The translations under genes and the position numbers were made by a program. Shown in pieces: positions 54,128 through 64,000 of a DNA stretch of 64,000 nucleotides. The stretch comes from Tetracentron sinense (lineage: Eukaryota > Streptophyta > Magnoliopsida > Trochodendrales > Trochodendraceae), in NCBI GenBank assembly GCA_015143295.1, contig CM026554.1, forward strand, positions 26,877,215 through 26,941,214, written 5' to 3'. Under the pieces are notes generated by a model, which was not told the DNA's origin, made no database searches, and saw only the letters and a list, made by a program, of their open reading frames with translations. Position 1 is the first letter of the stretch; every line of letters begins with the position of its first letter.

Positions 54128-56681
54128 TATAAGCACCAAATTTTTACACCCTATCTTAACCATGGTTAATATCTTTAACTATGATTATCCTCAGCTAATC
54201 CTAGGAAAAACCCTAGACTAACCCTAGTCAAACCCCAGTCGAGCCATAGGCCTAACCCTAGAACAAGGCCTAATCCCAGGAAAAACCCTAGGCTAACCCT
54301 AGGTAAACCCTGGTCAATCCCAGGTATAACCCTAGACTAACCCTGGTCAAACCATGGCCAAACCCCATTCAAACCCTGGTTAAAACATTGGTCGAACCCT
54401 AGGTAAACCCTAGTCTAATTCTAGGGCCCAAGAACCCCAAAATCCGAAGCCCAGAACCCTCTGTGGGCCCAAACAAGGGCCCACAAGCCTTTAGAACCCA
54501 ATCATGTGAGGGGTGGGCCTGCTTTATTTTGAAAATTCAAATAATGGTGGTAATAACTTTACTGCCATTACTAAATTTAGCAAAATGAACAGTGATCCAG
54601 GCCAATCGTGTGAGGGTTGGGCTTGTTTTAGCATAAAATAGGAAATGGAGGTAATATTATTACTGTCATTCTTAATCTAGGCTAAATCAGGGATGACGGT
54701 AATAACATGACTGTCATTACTGGATTTCCAGTTTACAGCACATCTCACCCCTTTGCGACCCTCCAGTCTGCCTCCCTAGTGTTTCAAACCCTTCCATAAA
54801 TCTGCATACTACCCTAGGGTCCCCTCCACTCTATAAATACTCACCCATTTCCTTAGTTCAAACCATTCCACAACTTCCATTAAAAAGCACTGTCCAAGCT
54901 TGGCTAGCCTCAGCCTAGAGCTATCCAGCCTTAGTTCCTTCATCAAGGCATACCCCTAGGGTACCCAAGAGCTATTCTAGGTCCCTTAGCCATGGACCAC
55001 CGCTTGCCACCACAGTAAGCTCCACGTAGCATGGTAGCACCCCCTACCCCCTTATTCTCTTCTGTTAAAAGCTTTAGAAGGGACCCCTAGTATTTCTAGG
55101 TATGGGGAAACCCCTTTGAGGTTTTAAGCAAGGGTACAAGACCCACTAGCTCTTAGAACTCCCCATAGGATTCTAGGGGTCCCTCATGCCATGTGGGATC
55201 CCCTAGAACCCACTGGTGCAGCCCCCGTAGAGGAAAAATTCTTTTTTGAAAACTTTCAGGAATGGTGGTAGAATAATTACCGTCATTGCAGACCTTCCTG
55301 TTTGCAGCACCTTTTACACCCCTTGGGTGGGGCCCTTGTCCATTCCAAGGTCATGGTTAGACTCTCTTGCTTCTTAGCTAACTACCCTGGTCCTTTAAGG
55401 CTCCACCCTATTATAGTATACCAAATGCAATGGTTTTGGCCCATTATGGGGCCCACTCCAGACCACCCCCTGGGTTTACATCAAGCCCGGGACATTCCCT
55501 ACACTTCCTTCTTCAAACCCGATGGGTCCCTGACCCTGGGGTTCACCCCTAACTCAAACCCAAGAACTGCAAAAACCCCTAGAATGGCTTCTGTAATGGT
55601 AGTAATCCTATTACTGTCATTTTTGACTTTCTGTCTTTTGAGCTTTTGCACAGGGCCCAGACCTGATAGGAGGCCACTCTAGGCCCTACCATGTTCTTTG
55701 AGCCCACCCTAACCAGACCAGAAACCTTAATTGGGGTTAACCTAACCCCGGTTAACTTTTAACCATGGTTAAGCACACCTTAACCCTTGGAAAATTTTGG
55801 AAAATTCTATAAATATTCAAAATCTTGCATAAGACCCAAAATGTTCTGCTTTGGCCTCTTTACCTTGGTCAGTAACCCTAGCCATGGATACGTTTCTCAT
55901 TTAACTCTTGTTAGCAACCTTAACCTCGGTTAAATCCAATTTTTGCCTATCGGGCTTAATCTCTTAGCCTACCTGGCTTGCTTTTGGCCTACCGAGCCCA
56001 ACCTCAGCCTACCGACCTTTACCTTGTTACCCTCAACTATGGTTAGCAATCCTAACTGTGGTTAGTTTGACCCTTAACCCTAGTTAGCACCCCTAACTTT
56101 GGTTAAATCTAAGTTTTGGCCTATCGAACCTAAATCAAGTTTACCGGACTTACCTCTTGACCTACTAGGCCCAACCCTAGTCTACCGGACTAACCCTTGG
56201 CCTACAGGGATAAACCATGCACTTGACCAATCCGGTCAACCAAACCCTAGCCTGCCGAACTAGTCCATTAGCCACCCTTGGTGCACACACACACACCTCT
56301 TAGCCTTGGCACGGGCTCATGTGCTACAACTACGCTCGGTCTGATCTCATCCTTATGAGTACGTAAGCAACCTAACATAGGTTCGACTCTAGTTAGCTTT
56401 TCTTTCTTAGATTAGAATTATCTTAAACACTTAGGCATTTAAGCAAACGACTTGATTTTAATTGGCTTACAACTAGAAAGTAGGGAACCATTGAAAAATA
56501 AAAATCTCGAGGTGCCTAACACCTTCCCCAGACTTAACCGAACCTTTTACCTAGACCTCTACCGCAGACCAAGACCTTATCCACTACCTGGGGACTTATC
56601 CCTTCTGAATGAATAGGTGGCGACTCTCAACATAACATAAACCCGTGAGATATTTTAGGGAATCGAAATCTCGTGCTTACA
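54128..56681 (+). repeat. 3' LTR of Ogre-2 (full length)
   Basis: It starts TATAAGCACC (TG decayed to TA) and ends GTGCTTACA, 2554 bp. It contains a cluster of AAACCCTAG-like phrases (54185-54420), a TATA box (54832-54839), TTAACCATGGTTAA at 54156-54169 and 55759-55772, and the CTACCGGGCC-like series (55930-56250). It is the reference for what the 5' LTR lost. Confidence 0.92.
54832..54839 (+). promoter_or_regulatory. TATA box of the Ogre-2 3' LTR
   Basis: CTCTATAAATACTCACCC, with TATAAATA at 54832-54839. The corresponding sequence is missing from the 5' LTR at 9788-11212. Confidence 0.8.
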
Positions 56682-58317
56682 GTATTCTTGCTCTCCTGAT
56701 TCTATATATAAGATGGCTTCATCTGGGAACTGATCATATACTGAGACGTAGTCCTGTGCTGGATTATGAGCCAAGTGGTCTGTAATTGCCTACACCTTGA
56801 TTGACTTCTGAGTCATATACGTGATGTCAAATTCAGATAACATCATAAGCCATTGGCCTGTCCTCCCGGTAGTGATTGGCTTTTCCAGTAAATACTTGAG
56901 TGGGTCCATCCGGGAGATCAGGATTGCCCAATCAGAAAGTAGATAGTGCCGCAGACGCTGAGTAGCCCAGACTAGTACTAGACAAGTTTTCTCAAGTGGG
57001 TTATACCTTTCTTCATATTCTAGTAAGCGTTTACTGATGTAGTAGATGGCTTACTCTGTTCTGCCTGTCTCGTCATGCTGTGCTAGGACGTACCCCATGG
57101 AGGTTTCTTGTACTGAGATATAGAGTAACAGCGATCATCCTGATATAGGAGGCACAAGTACTTGAGGATGGATAAAATAATACTTTATTCTGGAGAAGCT
57201 TGAAGATTGGATCGCATATCGGAGTGAGCTGAGAGATGAATCGGCTGATGTACTGAATTCTGCTCAAGAATTCGTGAATTTCCTTTTCAGTCTGGGGAGT
57301 TGGCATTTCGATGATAGTTTTGGCTTTGGCTAGATCAATCTCAATACTTCTTTTGCTGACTACGAAGCCAGGAAGCTTTCCTAATGAGGCTCCAATGACA
57401 CATTTGGTTGGATTCAGTCTCAAGCCGAATTCTCTAAGTCTGTCACACAATTTTTTTAGGTCTTTCGGGTGTTGCTTAGTAGTAAGCGATCTAACGATCA
57501 TGTCATCCATATAAAATTCAACTGACTTGTGGATCATATCATGGAATAGTGCTGTCATGGCCTTCTGGTAGGTTGCCCTTACATTCTTGAGTCTGAAGGG
57601 CATTACCTTGTAGTAGAAAGTGCCCCAATGTGTGATGAATGAGGTTTTCTCCATGTCTTCTTCTTCCATTCTGATTTGGTTGTATGGAGAGAAACCGTCC
57701 ATGAACGAGAGTGTCTCATGCCCTGCTATATTATTGACCCGGATATCGATGTGTGGGAGGGGGAAGTTGTCCTTGGGGCTTGCCTTGTTCAAATTTCAAT
57801 AGTCGATACACATTTGGTCCTTGTCATCCTTCTTGGGTATCGGCACAATATTGGCTAACCACTCAGGATAGGTTGCTACTGCCAGGAAGCCTACTTTGAT
57901 CTACTTCTCTACCTCTTATTTGACCTTCTGTGACCATTAGGCCCCCATCCATCTCAGTTTCTACTTAACTGGTCTCATCTCAGGGGTCAGGGGCAGTCTG
58001 TGCACCACCAATGCTAGGTCTAAGCCAGGCATGTCTGCATTGGACCAGATAAAGACATCGTTGTAGTTCTTTAGGAAGCTGATCATGTCTGTTCTTTGTT
58101 GCGGGCTCATGGTTGTGCTGATCTTGATGAGCTGGGGTCTATCTTCAGATCTGACATTTGTGGTCTCAGTGTCCTCGATGTTAGACTGTAGTATCCCTTC
58201 ACTGTACTCTAGGAGGTCCAAGATCTCTTGAGGTGGTTTCTCTTCCTGTTCTGAGTCATACTCAACTTTTGAAAGGTCAAGAAGGGTGTCTCAGGTAACC
58301 TTATCAGAGGTAATTTC
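56682..58317 (-). pseudogene. Ogre-1 pol, 5' half: RT and RNase H
   Basis: On the minus strand, 58221-57961 encodes the RT linker (MDLLEYSEGILQSNIEDTET). RT (about 57900-57230) has NKASPKDNFPLPHIDI, MEEEDMEKTSFITHWGTFYY and YMDDMIV (57513-57493). RNase H follows with frame changes to about 56760, then the linker to the insertion point (GAGCAAGAATAC). This copy keeps Gln and Arg codons at several places where Ogre-2 has stops. Its chain continues at 9787 on the other side of Ogre-2. The first five bases (56682-56686) are the right GTATT duplication. Confidence 0.9.
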
Positions 58318-58637
58318 CTAGAAAATCATTAAGCTTAGTTTAACATGCTTTTTGTTGGCTTCAGGACACTAGGCCTTCCAGAAGAAAAGTCCATGTGATT
58401 TCGTATCAGCCAAATTAAAATGTTTTATGTAAGACATGATTTTGAGTCAAAACATTGGATTTGCCATTAATAAAACAAGATGAGTGTTGTTTACAAAAAG
58501 TGATTAAACAAAAAGAGAACGACAGTGGCTGATATTTGGATTTTCCAATTGGAGAAAAGAGAAAATAGGAGAAGGGGAATGGTGTTTCAGTCGCTGCTTG
58601 ATCGAACCAACCTGCCCTATACTGTGCTTGCCCTAAC
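58318..58637 (-). other. Putative Ogre-1 intron
   Basis: The minus strand reads GTTAGGGCAAGCAC at 58637 and TTTTCTAG ending at 58318. It is 320 bp long and homologous to the 308-bp gap at 34217-34524, with the same boundary motifs. Confidence 0.65.
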
Positions 58638-61600
58638 CCCGAGTGACCTTGATGGTTAGAGCCTCGGTCCACCAACGGATCAGTGGTCGGTGACTGGATG
58701 ATGCCTTAGCACTGTTGGAGAGGGTACAAATCTATTCTCTAGCTTGATCCTCCACTTCTGTGGCATCTTTGATAGTCAGTTCATCAAACATCTATGTCAT
58801 ACTAAATATTTCAAGATTTGGAATCCCTGAAGACTCGACATTGGGCCGGGGGTTTGAGATTTTGGCAACTGGTACAAGAGGTGTATGTTCTTCTTGGTTA
58901 GCTTGGAAAGATAGTCCTCAAACTTGGGCTTGTATCCCAGCCTGAATGGTGGTGTGTAGCGAGGAGGTATGTATCTCTTCTTCATTTCCATATTCTTGAT
59001 TCGTAGGTCCGACCCTAGCTGGTAGTTCATTCTGGCCATCATCCTGACAAATGGCGGTACTACCTAATTGTTTTGCTCTTCTATCTGGGCGATAGAACTG
59101 ACTTGCTCGAACTGGTATGTTATGAGGCAGTGTCTTGCCCTAGCTCCTGGATGTCTCCGAAGGAACTTGTCATCTCGTCTGAAGGGATCATGACCAAGTG
59201 GTTATCCTAGATAAACTTGATTCTCTGATGGAGAGAGGAGAGAATGGCTCCAGCCACGTGGATCCACAACCTTCCCAGGATTAAAGTGAACAAGGCTGAC
59301 ATATTCACGACTTGAAAATTAGTTATAAACTACGCTGGTCTGACCCTGATGGTCAAGTCAATGTCACCTAGATTCTTCCTCGTGGAGTTGTCAAAAGCCT
59401 TGATGGTCATGGGTCTCTTCTTCACCTGACTGAGGTCCAAACCAAACCCAGGCTTTGCAGTGTGAATAAAGTATAAAAGTTTTGGCCGGAGCCGTTATCG
59501 ATTAGCACTGATGATAAAGTTTTGTCTATGCACTGTACTGCAATGTAGAGATCCCGGATGTGATCCCTGTCGCTATTTGATATTTCTTCTTCTGTAAAGG
59601 AGATGATCCTTGATTCTATTACTTGCCCACCATATGCCCCAATTTCTCGAGCGTGATGTTTGGTGTTATATGGGCATTGTTAAATACCCTGAGTAGCTAC
59701 TTCCGGTGATGCTCGGAAGTCAGAAGAAGACCCATGATGGAGATCTGTGCTGGAGGTTTGCTCAACTGCTGTGTAATGTTGAACTCTTCCGTCTTTTCTA
59801 ATATTTTCAATAGAAATGCTAAGTCTCTTTCTCTGTTCCCTTTTTCCTTTGCTAGCTCAATCACTGGAGGTTGGTATACCCACCAGATCGGGTGAGATAG
59901 GCTATGCTCTCACTCTCAAGGATGAGAAAGTGAGGGGTAGGTACTCGGTTGAGGTTAAAAGGTTAAGAAGGGATGTAAGGGATCCAAACAGGGTTAGAAG
60001 TGGTGGAGGCTTGAGTTGGTGTTGTGGACCAATTTGGTGGACAAGGGATGGTGTAGATGATCTGTTCTTTGACTGGTTTAAGGATAGGGATCTATACTGG
60101 TGGTAGGATAGCTTGGATATTTGACTGAGCGAAAGGGATTATGACTGGAGGCTGGTAAGAAGGCCTGATTATACCGTCATCCACTACGGGTACGCTAGGT
60201 CTTGGCTGCCCTGCCCTGGGCTCTTCCCACTCAATGAAATTCACTTGATTATTATGTGGGGCCAGTGGTGCATGGTTGATGCTAGTGTTCCCGGGGTCCA
60301 GTTCAATCTTTTCCTCATCCAATAGATTCTGGATGGCATATTTTAGGCCAATGCAATAGTCAATAGCATGGCCTGACCCTTGATGAAAGGTACAGTGATG
60401 ATTAGCTCTGTAATTTTTGTTATGTTTATCGGGTGGCAAGACAGAGGTAGGGCTTCTCAAGGTGAGAAGACCCTACTTGGTGAGGAAGTCCAACAAATGG
60501 CTGAGAATGTATAGGAGAGGGGTGAAGGGATGGTTTTGCCCTTGGTTTTGTCTGGCTGGCCAGGTGCTTCCGAGTACTGACTGAGACTGAGCGGCTGGAG
60601 CCGGTAACCTAATCGGTGCTGCGGGAGCTATCGTTCCTACTTACTTGAGCTATCGTTCTGGGGCTGCAAGCCCTAGGCTGAAGTGAATAGCTCCACTCAA
60701 TATGGTTGTCTCGATGCGGGCACCTGTCTGGAAAATGGTGCCAAAGTCTACAACTGGTAGAGTTACCATTAGAGTAGAGTAAGGCTGCTTAGTGTGCCCA
60801 TAAACATGCTTGCTTACTCATCCTTGGGGATCGAAGTAGGGATTTTTGTTATCATTTCCCTCCAACGGGTAGCATATCCTAGGAAAGACTCATTGTTACG
60901 TTGGTACATCTGTTCCAATTGGCTTCTCTAAGGCCGAAGCTCTTGATTGAAAGAGTACTGATCCATAAAGATGTCCATGGCGTCCTGCCAAGTCTTGACT
61001 CACTGCTTGTCCATTGACATCCATCAGGTGAGGGTTGCTCCATTCAAACTCTTCTGAAAATAATGGATGAGAAGAGGTTGATTCTTGTTATGTTGGAGCA
61101 TGTCCCCCAGATATAGTTACAGGTGTTTCTTAGGGCAGCCTGTGTCGTCATACTTTTCAAAGTATGGTACTTTGAAACCTAGGGGTGCAACATCCCTAGA
61201 TATGAAAGTTAGGTCTTCCAATATTAGATTGGAGCTAGCAGATGCCCCCTTCATTCGTCTTATCTCTTTTTTCATCTGCTTGATCTCCTCGTGCTGATCC
61301 CTAAGGGACGGAGTAGGGTCTGACAATGGCTAGTCCTAATTGACGTGAGAAGTCTTGGGCTGCTCATTAAACTAATCATATTCGGCTTCACCCTAGCCTG
61401 GTGTGGGTCCGGGGTTAAGAATGATGATGGTAATAGGCTGATTTGGCTCTGGGTGAGGCTATTTAGAGGATTCCCCTGTTAGGTTTCGGATGGGAGGGTC
61501 ATCGGTTCGGACACCAATGAGAATCTCCAAGGATTCCAGAACATTGTCTAACTTGGCTTACATGGCTGTGATGCCCCTAGCATGAGACTACAAGATCTCA

Positions 61601-61743
61601 CTGGTTCTTTGATACTAATCGGAAGGTTCTGCCATTGATTCCAACTGACTATCAGAAGAGGCGGTACTGGATGCTTCTTCCGTGACTGGTACTTTAATCA
61701 AAATTGGGTCTACGGCTGCTGCTTTTGTGAGAATTACAATCAT
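58638..61743 (-). pseudogene. Ogre-1 gag-protease region
   Basis: It starts at ATG 61743 (MIVILTKAAAVDP). The capsid part has FKVPYFEKYDDTGCPKKHL (about 61190-61130) and QRNNESFLGYA. The zinc-finger-like CTFHQGSGHAIDYC is near 60390-60350. The protease near 59500 keeps LIDNGSG, the active-site Asp that Ogre-2 has lost. The G-patch-like LGYKPKFEDYLSKL is near 58930. Stops are scattered through capsid and tail, so the chain is not intact. The neighbours are ORF1 upstream (61895-62994) and the intron downstream. Confidence 0.85.
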
Positions 61744-61894
61744 AGAGCGAGTTATGGGTCAGCTCATGCAACTGAAAAGAATGCAATAGCTAAACATGAA
61801 TATGTATGATGCCAGGAAGAAGATGCTAGAAAAGGATTTTTCATTGATGCATACTGAATGAGATAAGGATTGTGTGACTCAAAAAAGGGCAATC

Positions 61895-62994
61895 CTAGGT
61901 AAGTCCGCCAGGGATCGTGAAGTCAAGTGGCCGGGGCACCTCGTTAATGTCCATGATTTGCTGTTGGAGGGATATGACCTCAACCTCCTTGTTGTCAATT
62001 GCCTTAATAGCATTGAACATTCGGGATCCGAACTATCGGATCTGGGCTGTCATCTCAACATTTACACTATCGAGCTACTCTTGTAGAAGTGACGGAGCTG
62101 AAACTGGTGTAGATAGTTCCCTGGGTGCGGGCATACTGGATGGAATGTTAGGATCTTCCACCCAAAGTAGGTATGTTGAATCTGTTAGTGGTCATGATGT
62201 AACCATAAAGGTTGGCCACTGTTCTCTTTTAGAGCTTCGTCAATCGGTCTGGAAGCGTCGAGTAAGGCTTTCGGAGTGCACTGTGAAGCTGACACAATCA
62301 TTTCCCTGCTAGTCTATCACTGGGATATGCTGAGGGAGTTTAAACTGACGAAAGATTCTGATGGTATGTAGACTACTGAGCCGGTTAGACCAGCGAGGAT
62401 CATGCATCATCTTCCGGTTATGACGACATGAGGTAGCTTTTCTAGGACTAGTCACTTGTATTGCCATATGATCTATTCATCTGAAAGGCTTTAGAGAAGC
62501 TGGTAGAGCAACATCAGTAGTCACTATCTGTCCCTGATTCTGAGAAATCTTCCGGGGTAAACTGTATGTAACACGGAGATCGGTGGGTACTAGGATGATC
62601 ATAGGCCGGTATCCTACTAACCATAGGTGTAAGAGAGGTGCACTGGCATGGAAGATACCCTTCCTGTGGTCTGCTGCTTGGTTGAGAGCCCTGAGAAGCT
62701 CTTCATGGATGCGGGTACAACTGTTCCGAAACTACGTATGTCGTCAATGATCCCTACCAGTACTGAGTTGGCGAAGGAGCGGCACTTCGAGAATACCAAC
62801 TGGGACATTACTATCAATGCTAAGACGTTAAGACTGGGAAGTTCTACTATTATGATGTCAAGGTTCCACCTATAGCTATACTAATCTTCTAGATATGTTA
62901 TGGGTATCCGATCATATAAGCCGTTAGGACCATGCAATAAGCAGGCAGGCTTGATACGCAAAAACCTTGATACTTCTGCCTGGTATATTGTCTT
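61895..62994 (-). pseudogene. Ogre-1 ORF1, 5'-truncated
   Basis: It is homologous to the Ogre-2 ORF1 (29470-30806). The minus-strand frame reads FSKCRSFANSVLVGIIDDIR (62790) and continues to PLDFTIPGGLT-stop at 61895. The start is lost at 62994, where a chromovirus LTR is inserted; the break corresponds to about 29470 in Ogre-2. The same DUF7745/plant-mobile-domain-like family is inferred. Confidence 0.7.
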
Positions 62995-64000
62995 TGTAAC
63001 GACCCGGAATTTTAATATAATAAAATTATGTGTTTATGGGTCCTTAATGGAGGTTAATTAGTTAATTATTTGTTAAATTAATAAAAAGTGAACTTTGCTC
63101 GGGATTGAAGTGCATTGAGGAAATCTCAGTATCGTTTGGCGAAACTCGGACACAGTTTGCCGGTCGACTGCCGGGACACTCTCCTACCATATCGGTTCCG
63201 TCAGGTATCATTTTACGGGACCGTAGGGCCATTATGTATGATAAAATTGAGAAAAAGGGAAAATTTCCATATTTCCATAAATTAAGTGGGACCCAATATC
63301 TGTTGGAGATCCTAATAGAAATCCGTACAGTTGGCACTAATGCGCGTCGGTTGGCCGTGGGGACTAATGTCTGTCGTCTCGGCAGTTAGTTATCTCAAAC
63401 GAAGAAGCGACAACGTGTTTTGTGTCCGAAATCAGAAAATTAGTGGGTTTTGCAATTTTCTTCCGGACTAAGTGGAACTGTCAAAACTTAGTATTTTTCC
63501 CTGAAATTTTTACAGTAGGTGTCGGACTGCCCCAAGTTCGATCACCTAAAGTTTCGTAAAAATCGAATGTCATTAAGTAGGACTACGGAGGCCGTATACA
63601 TAAGAGAAGGCAAAAAAATAGTCAAATTGGTCAAACCGTTGACTTGGTCAACGGGACCATTAAATATATATAAAGGAGGCCAACCTCCCCTATTTTCTCA
63701 CATTTTGTAAACAGGGGAGGTTCTGCCACAGCACTTTAGAGAGAGAAAGTAAGGAGAGAGAAAGGAAGAGAGAGAAAGATGAGAGAGAAAGGGAAAGGGA
63801 GGTCCCCTTAGGGTTTTTCGACGTCCCCGACGCGTTGGCGGCGTCTGATTTTCTCTCCGGTGTCTTGTTTTCCGTGTAGAGAGAGAAAGAAAAAAAGGTA
63901 GAGAGATAAAGTTGAGAGAGAAAGTTGCATGCACTCTACCTTGGGATTGATCATCCTTTCGAGCGCGTTGGCGGTGTCCGTTTCGACTCTAATCGCCTCG
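62995..64000 (+). repeat. Second chromovirus LTR (partial, runs off the window)
   Basis: TGTAACGACCCGGAATTTTA at 62995 and the following 1 kb align with the LTRs at 38517 and 46570, including the CGGTCGACTGCCGGGACA region, a TATA region (about 63665) and a GA-rich tract (63738-63925). Around 63600-63700 it diverges and is shorter. Only the left end is present, so it could be the 5' LTR of a full element or a solo LTR. The target duplication should be GTCTT (62990-62994). Confidence 0.9.

Larger units (their letters stand above)
9788..56681 (+). mobile_element. Ogre-2, inner Ogre/Tat-like element (split twice)
   Basis: This plus-strand element spans 46.9 kb, of which about 16.6 kb is its own sequence. 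The order is 5' LTR (9788-11212), primer binding site, leader, ORF1, gag-protease, intron-like gap, pol, 3' UTR with tandem repeats, and 3' LTR (54128-56681). It is interrupted at 11319-28362 by a gag-only LTR complex and at 38517-51780 by a chromovirus. It lies antiparallel inside another copy of its own family. ORF1 upstream of gag, a pol intron and a second RNase H together are the known signature of the Ogre group of Tat-lineage Ty3 elements. Confidence 0.92.

Overview
This window is plant (angiosperm) nuclear heterochromatin made almost entirely of nested retrotransposons. The signs are long Ty3-type LTRs, initiator-tRNA-Met-type primer binding sites, an Ogre/Tat-type polyprotein with a second RNase H, a chromodomain integrase and a plant L1-type LINE. 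No host gene, tRNA, rRNA or CRISPR array was recognised. The species cannot be named from the sequence.

The layout is a four-level nest, and most junctions show 5-bp target-site duplications (TSDs). The outer layer is an Ogre-like element on the minus strand (here Ogre-1). Its 3' LTR is at 3169-5255, its tandem-repeat 3' UTR at 5256-8042 and its integrase/second RNase H at 8043-9787. It resumes at 56682-62994 with RNase H, RT, an intron-like gap, protease, gag and ORF1. A second copy of the same family (Ogre-2, plus strand, 9788-56681) is inserted in Ogre-1 with TSD GTATT. Ogre-2 is split twice. At 11319-28362 its leader holds a minus-strand complex with three LTRs and two gag regions but no pol. 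At 38517-51780 its 3' UTR holds a chromodomain Ty3 element with TSD CAAAT. That chromovirus has a 2.4-kb solo LTR (47076-49484, TSD TTTTT) in its 3' LTR. The three-LTR complex contains a LINE (about 17300-23479) whose two ORFs are both open.

The left edge (1-3168) holds another gag-only element of the three-LTR family and an Athila-like gag fragment next to the Ogre-1 LTR. At the right edge (62995-64000) Ogre-1 is cut by a second chromovirus LTR that runs out of the window.

Most coding regions are decayed. The exceptions are the two LINE ORFs and a 135-codon leader ORF of unknown function in the chromovirus. The most unusual signals are noncoding. Arrays of short GC-rich palindromes sit just upstream of the TATA box in the gag-only LTR family, and the palindrome core differs between subfamilies although the flank is conserved. 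Telo-box-like clusters lie in the Ogre LTRs, and hypervariable tandem repeats lie in transcribed noncoding parts of three families. The inferred order of events is Athila-like fragment and Ogre-1, then Ogre-2, then the gag-only complex and the chromovirus, then the solo LTR and the LINE.
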